Of a stretch of 64,000 nt of DNA, positions 46,351 to 58,446 are shown one piece after another. Position 1 is the stretch's first letter. Every line of letters begins with the position of its first letter. The position numbers and the translations under genes are program-made. Below the pieces are notes generated by a model, which ran no database searches, was not told where the DNA came from, and saw only the letters and a program-made list of their open reading frames with translations. Origin of the DNA: Variovorax dokdonensis (GTDB lineage Bacteria > Pseudomonadota > Gammaproteobacteria > Burkholderiales > Burkholderiaceae_C); assembly GCF_030316895.1 (NCBI RefSeq), contig NZ_JASZYV010000001.1, positions 434,001 to 498,000 on the forward strand. Direction: 5' to 3'.

Positions 46351-47415
46351 TCAGGCAGCCGGCCGCACCCGTGCCGCCGCCAACTGCGCCCGTCGCATTT
46401 CGCCCTGGCGAATGAACATCCAGCCCGGATACTCGGCCGGCAGCGCGCTGACCTTGTCCAGCGCCGCCAGGTCATCGGCGGACAGCGACACCCGGGTGGC
46501 GGCGATGTTGTCTTCCAGTTGCTCGATGCGCTTGGCGCCGATGATCACGCTGCTCACCGCATCCTGGTGCAGCAGCCACGCCAGTGCCACCTGTGCCACC
46601 GAAACGCCCTTGGCCTCGCCGATGCCGCGCATCACGTCGATGCAGTCGTAGGCGCGTTCGCGGTTGATCGGCGGAAAGTCGAAGCTGGCCCGGCGGCTGC
46701 CGGCCTCGCTCGTGCTGTTGTCCTTGCGGTCGTACTTGCCCGACAGGAACCCGCCGGCCAGCGGGCTCCAGACCATCAGGCCCACGCCTTCGCTTTGCAT
46801 CATGGGTACCAGTTCCCGCTCCAGGTCGCGCCCTGCGATCGTGTAGTAGGCCTGGAGCGACTGGATGCGCGCCGTGCCCAGCCGCTCGGCAATGCCTTGC
46901 GCCTTGGCGATCTGCCAGGCGGCCCAGTTCGACACGCCCACGTAGCGCACGTGCCCGTGCTGCACGAGCGTGTCCATGGCGCGCATCATTTCCTCGATGG
47001 GCGTGGCCGGATCGAAGCCGTGGATCTGGTAGAGGTCGATGTGATCGAGCTGCAACCGCTTCAGGCTGGCCTTCACGCCGTCCATGATGTGATAGCGCGA
47101 CATGCCTCGGGAGTTGGCGGCGCGCGTGCCGGTTTCGCCGTAGACCTTGGTGGCCACGACCACGTTCTCGCGCGGCACCTTCAGGTTGCGCAAGGCTTGG
47201 CCGGTGATCTGCTCCGAGACGCCTTCGGAATACACGTCGGCCGTGTCGATGAAGTTGATGCCCGCATCCAGCGCGCGGCCGACGAGGCGATCGGCATCGG
47301 CCTGCTGCAGCGTACCGATCTTGCCCCACATCTCCCCCTGGCCGCCGAAAGTCATGGTGCCCAGGCAGAGTTCGGAGACAAAGAGGCCGGTGCTTCCGAG
47401 TGGTTTGAGTCGCAT
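46351..47415 (-). CDS. Aldo/keto reductase
   Basis: A 354-residue NADPH-dependent oxidoreductase of the AKR superfamily, close to the Tas/YajO-like branch. The catalytic tetrad is readable: Asp57 and Tyr62 in FIDTADVYSEG, Lys90 in VVVATKVYG, and His132 in DLYQIHGFD. The cofactor site is in VSSVIIGAKRIEQLEDNIAA. The substrate is unknown; such enzymes often reduce aldehydes or ketones. It follows an AraC regulator by 60 bp on the same strand and probably shares its control. A GAAAG sequence lies upstream of ATG 47415. Confidence 0.9.
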   Translation of the reverse strand: MRLKPLGSTGLFVSELCLGTMTFGGQGEMWGKIGTLQQADADRLVGRALDAGINFIDTADVYSEGVSEQITGQALRNLKVPRENVVVATKVYGETGTRAANSRGMSRYHIMDGVKASLKRLQLDHIDLYQIHGFDPATPIEEMMRAMDTLVQHGHVRYVGVSNWAAWQIAKAQGIAERLGTARIQSLQAYYTIAGRDLERELVPMMQSEGVGLMVWSPLAGGFLSGKYDRKDNSTSEAGSRRASFDFPPINRERAYDCIDVMRGIGEAKGVSVAQVALAWLLHQDAVSSVIIGAKRIEQLEDNIAATRVSLSADDLAALDKVSALPAEYPGWMFIRQGEMRRAQLAAARVRPAA

Positions 47416-47475
47416 GGTGTGCTTCCTTTCAGGGGGTGTGTTCGATGGGTGTTTGTCCTGGCGCGCGTTGCGCCC

Positions 47476-48480
47476 TCAGGGTTGGCCGGTGGCGCCATCC
47501 AGCGCGTCCTGCCGCATGCGGCGCATGTCGCGTGCCGGTGGGGCACCGAACATGCGGGCGTATTCGCGTGAGAACTGAGAGGCGCTCTCGTAGCCGACCT
47601 GGTATCCGGCGCTGGTGGCATCCACGCCGTCCACCAGCATCAGCCGCCGCGCTTCCTGCAGGCGCAGGGCCTTCTGGAACTGCAGCGGGCTCATCGCCGT
47701 GACGGCCCGAAAGTGCCGATGCAGCGACGAGCCGCTCATGTGCACGCTGTGGGCCAGCTGGTCGATCTTCAGCGGTTCCCGATAGTGGTGGCGCAGCCAG
47801 CCGATGGCCTCGGCGATGCGCGGCCCCTGGCCATCCGGCCGGCCGATCTGCGCAAGCCGCCAGCCCTCGGGGCTGGTGAGCAGGCGGTACAGAATTTCGC
47901 GCACCGCCAACGGGGCGAGGGCGCCGATGTCCTGCGGGGTGTCGAGCAGGCGCACCAGACGCAGCATGGCGTCGAGCAGCGGCAGCGTGGTCGGCGACGT
48001 GTAGAGCGCGCGGGCGCAAGGCGCGGTCGAAGTCGATGCACGGGGCTGGACTTCGCGGTCCAGGTCCAGCAGGAGGGCGGCCACCTCGCCGGGCGAGAAG
48101 CTGATCTTGACGCACAGGTAGGGCGATTCGGGCGTGGCGTCCATCACCTGGCTCGAGATGGGAACGTCCTGCGAGACGACGAGGAACTCCTCGGTGTCGT
48201 ACACCGTGAGTTCGTCGCCCAGCAACACGCGCTTGCGGCCCTGCACGGGCAGGCAGATGGCCGGCTCGTGCAGCGTGTGGTTGAGTTCGCTTGCCGACGT
48301 GGCCCGGATCAGCCGCAGGCGGGGAATGGCGGTCTCGTGGGCGCCGTCACCCGTCGTCATGCGCGCGATGCAGGCCGCGAGTTCGGCGCGCCGCAGCAGG
48401 ATCTGGGTCGGGTTGTCGCTGCCCGGCAAGGCGGCCGTCGTGCGGGACGAGGCCGGCGAAAGAGGCGTTGGCTCGATCAT
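47476..48480 (-). CDS. AraC-family transcriptional regulator (AraC_N type)
   Basis: A 334-residue regulator. The N-terminal half matches the AraC_N domain of small-molecule sensors (PAICLPVQGRKRVLLGDELTVYDTEEFLVVSQDVP). The C-terminal half has the two AraC helix-turn-helix motifs: LKIDQLAHSVHMSGSSLHRHFRAVTAMSPLQFQKALRLQEARRLML and AGYQVGYESASQFSREYARMFGAPP. This pairing with an adjacent aldo/keto reductase is common in proteobacteria, the regulator acting as a redox or aldehyde sensor. ATG 48480 is chosen; the upstream extension reads into the SulP leader region on the other strand. Confidence 0.9.
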   Translation of the reverse strand: MIEPTPLSPASSRTTAALPGSDNPTQILLRRAELAACIARMTTGDGAHETAIPRLRLIRATSASELNHTLHEPAICLPVQGRKRVLLGDELTVYDTEEFLVVSQDVPISSQVMDATPESPYLCVKISFSPGEVAALLLDLDREVQPRASTSTAPCARALYTSPTTLPLLDAMLRLVRLLDTPQDIGALAPLAVREILYRLLTSPEGWRLAQIGRPDGQGPRIAEAIGWLRHHYREPLKIDQLAHSVHMSGSSLHRHFRAVTAMSPLQFQKALRLQEARRLMLVDGVDATSAGYQVGYESASQFSREYARMFGAPPARDMRRMRQDALDGATGQP

Positions 48481-48614
48481 GGTCCGAGCGTAGCGGCAAG
48501 CTCGCCTGCGTGCCGCTTTCGAACTACGCCTGGCAATGAATGAGCAAGAAGCTGCGCGGATCAGGCATGCCGCACCGCCAGCGGTGGAAATCAGGGGCCG
48601 GATAAAATGCGGCA

Positions 48615-48710
48615 ATGCAGCATTCGGGCCCCCACACCTACCGCAAGCCGGCGCCTTCGCCGGTGAGCACGCTGCCGCTCGGTTACTTCTTCTCGGTCAC
48701 ACCGCCTTGA
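48615..48710 (+). CDS. Putative 31-residue leader peptide ending in Pro-Pro-stop
   Basis: A short ORF of 31 codons that opens MQHSGPHTYRKPAP and ends GYFFSVTPP followed by TGA. It has no Shine-Dalgarno sequence, but a TAAAAT hexamer at 48603-48608 would place the transcript start at or next to the ATG, so the message could be leaderless. A C-terminal Pro-Pro directly before a stop codon is known to slow ribosomes. A terminator-like hairpin follows 37 nt later, and the SulP gene starts at 48845. Together these suggest a nascent-peptide or attenuation leader. Coding status is inferred. Confidence 0.45.
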   Translation: MQHSGPHTYRKPAPSPVSTLPLGYFFSVTPP

Positions 48711-48747
48711 ATGGGCCTCGGCCTCTTGCGGGGCCTTGATGTGCCGC

Positions 48748-48780
48748 GACGCCCTCGAAGCGTCTTTTCTTCTCTCGTTT
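48748..48780 (+). terminator. Terminator-like hairpin (possible attenuator) in the sulP leader
   Basis: GACGC (48748-48752) and GCGTC (48760-48764) form a 5-bp GC-rich stem with a CCTCGAA loop, followed immediately by TTTTCTTCTCTCGTTT. The stem is short but the pyrimidine/T tract is strong. It lies between the leader ORF and the transporter gene, so it would stop transcription before sulP unless prevented. Confidence 0.5.
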
Positions 48781-48786
48781 GAGCGC

Positions 48787-48822
48787 GCACGTCTGCGCTC
48801 GCTGCCAGCCGCAGCGACGTGC
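48787..48822 (+). promoter_or_regulatory. Stem-loop just upstream of the sulP start
   Basis: GCACGTC (48787-48793) pairs exactly with GACGTGC (48816-48822), and TGCG pairs with CGCA inside the loop. That gives a stable bulged hairpin ending 22 nt before the sulP ATG. It could be an alternative fold to the preceding terminator or could control ribosome access; sulP has no visible Shine-Dalgarno sequence. The remaining 48481-48614 part of this 364-bp gap shows only the putative -10 (48603-48608). Confidence 0.4.
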
Positions 48823-48844
48823 TCTTGCGCTCTCGTCATTGATC

Positions 48845-50326
48845 ATGAATCTTCAGAACATCCGGCGGGACTGGCTGTCCAACGTCCGCGGCGATCTGCT
48901 GGCGGGCACGGTGGTCGCCCTGGCCCTCATTCCCGAGGCGATCGCCTTTTCCATCATCGCCGGCGTCGACCCCAAGGTGGGGCTGTATGCCTCTTTCTGC
49001 ATCGCGGTGGTGATCGCCTTCTCCGGCGGGCGGCCGGGCATGATCTCGGCCGCCACCGGCGCGATGGCGCTGGTGATGGCCGGCCTGGTCAAGGAGCACG
49101 GGCTGCAATACCTGCTGGCCGCATCGGCGCTGACCGGCCTGCTGCAGATCGGAGCAGGACTGCTCAAGCTCGGAACCTTGATGCGCTTCGTGTCGCGCTC
49201 GGTCGTGACCGGCTTCGTGAATGCGCTGGCCATCCTCATCTTCCTGGCGCAGGTGCCCGAACTCGTCAACGTTCCGTGGTCGGTGTATGCGATGGTGGCG
49301 GGTGGCCTGGGCATCATCTATCTCTTTCCGCGCGTGACGAAGGCCGTGCCGTCGCCGCTGGTGTGCATCGTGGTGCTGACCGCCGTGTCGATGGTGCTGG
49401 GCCTGGACATTCGCACCGTGGGCGACATGGGCGCGCTGCCCGACAGCCTGCCGGTGTTCCTGCTGCCCGACGTGCCCTTCAACCTCGAAACGCTGCGCAT
49501 CATCTTCCCGTACTCGATCACGCTGGCCGTCGTGGGCCTGCTGGAATCGATGATGACCGCCGCCATCGTCGACGAGATGACCGACACCGACAGCAACAAG
49601 AGCCGCGAATGCGTGGGTCAGGGCGTGTCCAACATCGCGTCGAGCCTGCTCGGCGGCATGGCGGGCTGCGCCATGATCGGGCAGTCCGTCATCAACGTGA
49701 AGTCAGGTGGACGCGGGCGCCTGTCGACGCTGTTTGCCGGGGGCTTCCTGCTGGTGCTCGTGGTCTTCCTGGGCGATTGGGTCAAGCAGATTCCCATGGC
49801 CGCGCTGGTGGCGGTGATGGTGATGGTGTCGATCGGCACCTTCAACTGGGCGTCCATCCGCAACCTGCGCCGCCATCCGCCAAGCTCGAGCATCGTGATG
49901 CTGGCCACGGTGGCCGTCGTCGTGGCCACGCACGACCTGGCCAAGGGCGTGTTCGTCGGCGTGCTGCTCAGCGGCATCTTCTTCGCGCAGAAGGTGGGGC
50001 GGGTGCTCCGCGTGCAGAGCCAGCCCTTTGACGAGGGCAAAGGCCTGACCTACACGGTCTACGGGCAGGTCTTCTTCGTTTCCGCCGAGTCGTTCGCCAG
50101 GAGCTTCGACTTCAAGGCGCCCCTGCAGTCGGTGCGCATCGACGTGAGCCACGCGCACTTCTGGGACATCACCGCCGTCTACGCGCTGGACAAGGTGGTG
50201 ATGAAGTTCAGGCGCCAGGGCACGGCGGTCGAGGTCGTGGGCATGAGCGAAGCGACGTCGACCATGGTCGACAAATTCGGCTTGCATCAGAAGGCCACGG
50301 CGGCCGAAGGTGTGGCGGGTCACTGA
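48845..50326 (+). CDS. SulP-family anion transporter
   Basis: A 493-residue SLC26/SulP carrier. The membrane domain starts [45 protein letters not shown], with [20 protein letters not shown] and the second-half [33 protein letters not shown], typical of the family's transport core. The cytoplasmic STAS domain occupies about residues 395-493 ([44 protein letters not shown]). Relatives move sulfate, bicarbonate or dicarboxylates, and the [12 protein letters not shown] type is frequent among bicarbonate and organic-anion carriers. Expression is probably governed by the structured leader upstream. Confidence 0.92.
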   Translation: MNLQNIRRDWLSNVRGDLLAGTVVALALIPEAIAFSIIAGVDPKVGLYASFCIAVVIAFSGGRPGMISAATGAMALVMAGLVKEHGLQYLLAASALTGLLQIGAGLLKLGTLMRFVSRSVVTGFVNALAILIFLAQVPELVNVPWSVYAMVAGGLGIIYLFPRVTKAVPSPLVCIVVLTAVSMVLGLDIRTVGDMGALPDSLPVFLLPDVPFNLETLRIIFPYSITLAVVGLLESMMTAAIVDEMTDTDSNKSRECVGQGVSNIASSLLGGMAGCAMIGQSVINVKSGGRGRLSTLFAGGFLLVLVVFLGDWVKQIPMAALVAVMVMVSIGTFNWASIRNLRRHPPSSSIVMLATVAVVVATHDLAKGVFVGVLLSGIFFAQKVGRVLRVQSQPFDEGKGLTYTVYGQVFFVSAESFARSFDFKAPLQSVRIDVSHAHFWDITAVYALDKVVMKFRRQGTAVEVVGMSEATSTMVDKFGLHQKATAAEGVAGH

Positions 50327-50347
50327 ACCCGCATCGAGGCGACGGTC

Positions 50348-50382
50348 AGGGCGCGCGGGGCGCGCGCCTGATCAGCGATCAG
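50348..50382. terminator. Inverted repeats between sulP and the response-regulator gene
   Basis: GGCGCGC-GGG-GCGCGC-GCC (about 50349-50367) is followed by the exact dyad CTGATC-AGC-GATCAG (50368-50382), which covers the stop codon of the opposite gene. No T-run is present. They lie between two convergent genes and may act as a bidirectional termination or RNA-end structure. Confidence 0.35.
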
Positions 50383-50729
50383 TGAACGCTGGCGAGGATG
50401 CGGTCGAGCGCCTCGAAGTCGATCGGCTTTTGCAGATGGTGGTCGAACACGCCGCGGGTCGTTTCGTTGGCCGCATAGCCGGACACGGCCACCAGCATCG
50501 GCCGCCCGCTGTGGGGTGCGGTGCGCAGTCGCTGGGCGACGGCCGTGCCGGGCATGTCAGGAAGGGTAAGGTCGACGAGCGCGATGTCGAAGTCGACACC
50601 ATCGGCCGCGTCGAGTGCCTGCTGACCGGTGTACGCGCAACGGGCACTGTGGTCCTGCAGCTGCAGCAATTCCTGCAGCAAATCGGCTGCCGCCTCGTTG
50701 TCGTCAACGATCAATACATTCAGGCTCAT
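50379..50729 (-). CDS. Single-domain response regulator
   Basis: A 116-residue receiver domain without an output domain: acidic pocket VLIVDDNEAAADLLQ, phosphoacceptor Asp53 in IALVDLTLPDMPG, Thr/Ser switch in MLVAVSGYAANE and conserved Lys in HLQKPIDFEALD. It is the last gene of a five-gene signalling unit, 50 bp after the REC-kinase. It probably serves as a phosphate sink or an intermediate between the two kinases. Confidence 0.9.
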   Translation of the reverse strand: MSLNVLIVDDNEAAADLLQELLQLQDHSARCAYTGQQALDAADGVDFDIALVDLTLPDMPGTAVAQRLRTAPHSGRPMLVAVSGYAANETTRGVFDHHLQKPIDFEALDRILASVH

Positions 50730-50779
50730 GGATGGAATCAGTGTAAGCGCGGCGTTGCTGACCGGGTGTAGGAGCGCGC

Positions 50780-52030
50780 CTACTGTTTGGCGGGCTCCGC
50801 AGCAGGCACCGGTGGTGCCGGAGGCGCCAGCTTGAGCAGCGCGGCGCCCAGCGGCAGCCGCACCGTGAACGTGGCGCCTTCGCCAGGGGCGCTTTGCACC
50901 TCGATCTCGCCGCCGTGGGCCAGCACGATCTGGCGCGTGATGTACAGGCCCAGGCCCAGTCCAGGCGCCTTGCGCCGGCTTTCCTCGGTGCGTTCGAACT
51001 GCTCGAAGATTCGCCGCTGGTCTTCCTCGGCAATGCCGCAGCCATGGTCGCGCACGGAAACGACCGCCCATTGGCCAGCCGCATGGACACTGACCTCCAC
51101 CGGTAGGCCGCCGCCGTAGCGCAACGCATTGGTCAGCAGGTTGGTGATGACCTGTTCGATGCGGAACTCGTCCCAACTGCCCGGCGCACTTTCCGGCGCG
51201 TGCAGGCTCACCGCGCAACCGGCGGCCTCGGCCTGCTGCGACAGGTTCTCCACCACGGCCCTCGCAAGGAAGACGAGGTCGGTCGGCTTGGGCTGGATGG
51301 TGAGCGCGCCGCTGCGCAGCCGGGTCACATCGAGCATGTCGTCGATCAGGCGCACCATGCTCTGGATCTGGCGCTGGTCGCGTTCGATCATGGCCGGCAG
51401 CCGGTCCGGCCCGAAGTGAACCGTGTTGCCCTTGCTCAGGTGAAGCTTGCGCACCTGCGTTTCGAGGTACAGCGTGTTGAGCGGCGTGCGAAGCTCGTGC
51501 GACACCATCGACATGAAGTCGTCGCGCATGCGCACCGCGCGCTCCAGTTCGCGGTGCGTGGCCTGCAGCTGCTCCACCAGCGCCTCCTGCTCGCGGTGCA
51601 GAGTGGCCAGTGCGTCCACTTCGCGCCGCAAAGCCTTCTTGTGGCTATACAGCTCCACGAACACATTGACCTTGCTGGCCACCACATGCGGATCGAGCGG
51701 CTTTTGCAGGAAGTCGACAGCGCCGCTTTCGTAGCCCTTGAAGGCGTAGTTCATCTCGCGCCCGGCTGCGCTGACGAAGATGATGGGAATGTGCCGCGTG
51801 CGCTCCGTGCCGCGCATCAGTTCCGCCAGCTCGAAGCCGTTCATGCCCGGCATCTGCACGTCGAGGATGGCCAGGGCGAAGTCGTGAGCCAGCATCAGCC
51901 CCAGCGCTTCTTCGGCAGATTGCGCCTTGAAGACACGGCGGCCGTGGCCGCGGATCAACGCATCGAGTGCCAGCAGGTTCTCGGGCAGATCGTCGACGAT
52001 CAGCAGCTTGCTTTCGACCTCACTGGGCAT
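50780..52030 (-). CDS. REC-histidine kinase (two-component hybrid, receiver first)
   Basis: A 416-residue soluble protein. An N-terminal receiver domain (LLIVDDLPENLLALDALI, Asp57 in LAILDVQMPGMNGFEL) is followed by a coiled linker (about 125-168) and a HisKA dimerisation domain with His178 in MVSHELRTPLNTLYLE. The ATPase domain has the N box NLLTNALRYGG, the G1 box VRDHGCGIAEEDQ and the G2 box GLGLGLYITRQIV. There is no membrane segment, so it is driven by phosphotransfer to its own receiver. Its start overlaps the cheB stop by 11 bp. It is a partner of the upstream hybrid kinase in one operon. Confidence 0.92.
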   Translation of the reverse strand: MPSEVESKLLIVDDLPENLLALDALIRGHGRRVFKAQSAEEALGLMLAHDFALAILDVQMPGMNGFELAELMRGTERTRHIPIIFVSAAGREMNYAFKGYESGAVDFLQKPLDPHVVASKVNVFVELYSHKKALRREVDALATLHREQEALVEQLQATHRELERAVRMRDDFMSMVSHELRTPLNTLYLETQVRKLHLSKGNTVHFGPDRLPAMIERDQRQIQSMVRLIDDMLDVTRLRSGALTIQPKPTDLVFLARAVVENLSQQAEAAGCAVSLHAPESAPGSWDEFRIEQVITNLLTNALRYGGGLPVEVSVHAAGQWAVVSVRDHGCGIAEEDQRRIFEQFERTEESRRKAPGLGLGLYITRQIVLAHGGEIEVQSAPGEGATFTVRLPLGAALLKLAPPAPPVPAAEPAKQ

Positions 52031-52622
52031 GGGCTTGGTCCATCTGAACTAGGAATTCGCGCAGGCCCGAAAGCGGCCTCACCACATCGGGTTCGTGCAG
52101 TGCGAGCGCGGCCTGCGGCATGGTGGGGGAGAGGGCTGTGTCGGGGTCCTGCACGGCGGTCAGGCCACCGGCATTGCGGATCGACAGCAGGCCTCGGGCC
52201 CCGTCTTCGTTGGCGCCGGTGAGCACGATGCCGGCCAGCGCCGGCCCGTAGGCATCGGCGGCGGAGATCATCAGCAGGTCGATCGAGGGCCGCGAGAACA
52301 GCACCGGTGGCTCGCAGCTGAGCGAAAAGCAGCGGTCGCGCTCCACCGACAGGTGATAGCCCGAGGGCGCGAAATAGAGCGAGGCCGCCTCGATGGGCAG
52401 CTTGTCGTGCGCCTCGTGCACGGCCACGCGGGTGCGCTCTGCAAACAGCGCGGGCAGGCGGCTTTCGTGCCCCTCGGGCAGGTGCAGGACGACCACCACC
52501 GGCAGGCGCCATGGCGACGGCAGGTCCTGCAGCAAGGTCAGCAGCGCATCGACGCCGCCCGCCGACGCGCCAATCGCCACCAGTTCGATGTCGCGCATGC
52601 GCGCATTCAGGACGGCATTCAT
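52020..52622 (-). CDS. Receiver-less CheB-type methylesterase
   Basis: A 200-residue stand-alone CheB catalytic domain. The catalytic triad is readable: Ser20 in AIGASAGGVDAL, His47 in VVLHLPEGHESRLP and Asp140 in LTGANEDGARGL. There is no N-terminal receiver domain, unlike chemotaxis CheB, so its activity is not directly switched by phosphorylation. It lies 31 bp after cheR and overlaps the following kinase gene. No methyl-accepting protein, CheA or CheW is encoded nearby; the substrate may be a distant receptor or something outside chemotaxis. Confidence 0.9.
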   Translation of the reverse strand: MNAVLNARMRDIELVAIGASAGGVDALLTLLQDLPSPWRLPVVVVLHLPEGHESRLPALFAERTRVAVHEAHDKLPIEAASLYFAPSGYHLSVERDRCFSLSCEPPVLFSRPSIDLLMISAADAYGPALAGIVLTGANEDGARGLLSIRNAGGLTAVQDPDTALSPTMPQAALALHEPDVVRPLSGLREFLVQMDQAHAQ

Positions 52623-52653
52623 CGGTGGGCCTTCGTCGGCCGGGCGAGCGGCT

Positions 52654-53579
52654 TCATGTGACCTTCCGGTAGATCTTCTCGCTGCGCGCCAGTGTGTCGA
52701 AGCGCCCCGCGCTGCTGGAGAAGTCGATGCTTTCCTTGGAGCCGAGCCCCAGGAAGCCGCGGTGCGACAGCGATTCGTGAAAGAGGCCCAAGGCCCTGTC
52801 CTGCAGCGTGCGATTGAAATAGATGAGCACGTTGCGGCAACTGATGAACTGCGTCTGGGCGAAGACGCTGTCGGTGGCCAGGCTGTGGTCGGCGAAGATC
52901 ACGTCGGCGCACAGCGAGGGGTCGAAGCGGGCGGCGTCGTACGCGGCCGTGTAGTAGTCCGAGAAGGCCCGCTTGCCGCCCGAGCGCTGGTAGTTCTCGG
53001 TGTAGCGGCGAACGGATTCGAGCGGAAAGATGCCCTGGCGCGCCTGAGCGAGCGATTCGGGGTTGATGTCGGTGGCGTAGATGCGCGTGCGCTCCAGCAG
53101 GCCCTCTTCGCGCAGCAGGATGGCCAGCGAATACACCTCCTCGCCGGTGCTGCAGCCAGCCACCCACACCGTGACCGAGGGGTAGGTGTACAGATGCGGC
53201 ACGACCTGCGTGCGCAGCGCCAGGAAGTACGACGGATCGCGAAACATCTCGCTCACCGGCACGGTCAGGTATTGCAGGAGTCGGGCGAACATCGCCGGCT
53301 CGCGAAGCACCCGCTCCTGGAGTGCCGAAATGCTGGGCACGTCGAGCTGGCCCAGCGCGTAGTTCACCCGCCGCTTCTGCGAGGCGCCGGTGTAGTCGCG
53401 AAAGTCATAGCTGTAGCGCAGGAAGATGGCTTCCATCAGCAGGCGCAGTTCGATGTCGGTCGCGCTGAGCACGCCCTTGTCGTCTTCGCCCGGCGTGGCC
53501 GCACCGCCCCGCAGCTCGGCCGCCGCAGCATCCAGCCGAACGGCGTGGGCGATATCGCGGGAGCGGTCCGGCCTCGACA

Positions 53580-53580
<1 letters not shown>
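52654..53580 (-). CDS. CheR-type protein-glutamate methyltransferase
   Basis: A 308-residue CheR. The N-terminal all-alpha domain (LLMEAIFLRYSYDFRDYTGASQKRRV) is followed by the SAM-binding domain: TVPVSEMFRDPSYFLALR, VWVAGCSTGEEVYSLAILL (motif I), RIYATDINPESLAQARQGIF and FISCRNVLIYFNRTLQ. All hallmarks of an active enzyme are present. ATG 53580 overlaps the stop of the hybrid kinase by one base (TGATG), so kinase and methyltransferase are translated together, as in other CheB/CheR/hybrid-kinase operons of unknown output. Confidence 0.92.
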
Positions 53581-57101
<3,521 letters not shown>

Positions 57102-57216
57102 GGAGTGGGCATGGCGGGCAAAACCCTGTGAGCCTGCCGCACAAAGGCTCACTGGCGTGTCGGATAAGGCCGCGAGTTGGTCTATGCTGGAGCGTCCCGA
57201 ATCCGGAGACATGCCC

Positions 57217-57876
57217 ATGAACCGAATCGCAAAGGCCTGTGCGCTGGCCTTCGCCGTGGCACTGGCGGGCTGCGCGCAAGATGCGGCCAAGCGCCAGGCA
57301 GCGGATTCCACAGCGTCGGCCAAGCCGGCGCCAGCGGGCCCAGGCGCATCTTCTGCGCCCGTGTCATCCACGCCGCCCGCATCCATAGGCGCCGACCAGA
57401 CCTTCTGGAAGGACGCCCAAGGTCGTCCGGTGCCGGATGCCGACAACCGCAAGAGCAGCAACGGATTCGGCGCGTGGCTGTTGTTCACGCCCGATGCCGA
57501 CTGGAAGGAGAGGTGGGAAAAGCCCGCCAACGGCGTCGCCAGCCTTAACGAGGCCAACGAGGTCAGTCGGGGCAAGAAGCTGTTCGCGCTGATCCTGGTC
57601 GGCAATCCGGCCTTGAACGAACAGCAGGCCGACGTCGGCTGCGCCCTCGAATTGACCCGGCCCGATGGCCAGGTCGTCCTGCGCCAGAGCGATCTGGCCT
57701 GCCTGCGCGGACCGGTCAGCGGCGGCGCCCGCAGCCTCTACATGAGTGCGCCGGTGATCGCCTTCGAGGCTCGACCCGACGAGCCCGCGGGCACTTGGAC
57801 CATGCGCGCCCTGGTGCGCGACAAGCTGCGCGGCGCCCAGGTGCTGCTGCGCAACCAGTTCATCCTCAAGCAATAG
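57217..57876 (+). CDS. Hypothetical lipoprotein
   Basis: A 219-residue lipoprotein: signal MNRIAKACALAFAVALAGCAQ with lipobox LAGC (Cys19). A Ser/Pro/Ala-rich linker to about residue 62 precedes a globular domain (FGAWLLFTPDADWKERWEKP, KLFALILVGNPALNE, GTWTMRALVRDKLRGAQVLLRNQFIL). The last segment resembles an immunoglobulin-like beta-sandwich, but I do not recognise the family. GGAG at 57205-57208 favours ATG 57217 over ATG 57211. It is divergent from the hybrid kinase and 32 bp upstream of the thioesterase gene. Confidence 0.75.
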   Translation: MNRIAKACALAFAVALAGCAQDAAKRQAADSTASAKPAPAGPGASSAPVSSTPPASIGADQTFWKDAQGRPVPDADNRKSSNGFGAWLLFTPDADWKERWEKPANGVASLNEANEVSRGKKLFALILVGNPALNEQQADVGCALELTRPDGQVVLRQSDLACLRGPVSGGARSLYMSAPVIAFEARPDEPAGTWTMRALVRDKLRGAQVLLRNQFILKQ

Positions 57877-57908
57877 CCAGCGCGTACCAACGAAAGGACC
57901 CACAAGGC

Positions 57909-58319
57909 ATGTTCGACGTCAAAGCCATGCAGGAGCGCCTGCAACCCCTGTTCCCCGGTCTCATGGGGGTGGAGATATCCGTGCTGGAGCCCGACCGCGT
58001 GGTGGCTACGCTGGATGTCCGGCCGGACCTCTGCACGGCCGGCGGCATCCTGCATGGCGGCGCGTACATGGCGTTCGCCGACACGCTCGGCGCGGTGGGC
58101 ACGGTGATCAACCTGCCGCCCGGCAAGATGACTACCACCACCGATTCGAGCACCAAGTTCATCGCCGGCGCGCCGGTGGGCAGCACCGTCACCGGCGAAG
58201 CGATTGCGCTGCACAAGGGCCGCACCACGCAGGTCTGGCAAACCTCGATCCGCAATGCCGGCGGGCGGCTGTGCGCGGTCGTGACGCAGACCCAATTGGT
58301 GATGGACGCTCGCTCCTAG
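57909..58319 (+). CDS. PaaI-type hotdog thioesterase
   Basis: A 136-residue hotdog-fold thioesterase of the PaaI/YbgC-like 4HBT group: VVATLDVRPDLCTAGGILHGGAYMAFADTLGA, with the HGG and the downstream Asp of the active site, then TTTTDSSTKFIAGAPVG and the central strand GRTTQVWQTSIRNAGGRL. It hydrolyses acyl- or aryl-CoA thioesters; the substrate is unknown. ATG 57909 is preceded by GAAAGGA. Co-directional with the lipoprotein 32 bp upstream. Confidence 0.87.
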   Translation: MFDVKAMQERLQPLFPGLMGVEISVLEPDRVVATLDVRPDLCTAGGILHGGAYMAFADTLGAVGTVINLPPGKMTTTTDSSTKFIAGAPVGSTVTGEAIALHKGRTTQVWQTSIRNAGGRLCAVVTQTQLVMDARS

Positions 58320-58446
58320 AGGCTGAGGCTGCATGCGGCTGCGCCGCCGTGGCGCGCGCAAGCCACATTCGACGACCGAATGCCCGACTATTCAGTTGCA
58401 TTCGTCATGGGCCTGCCCCGGGCGAGTGGACAATGGATGCCACTGT

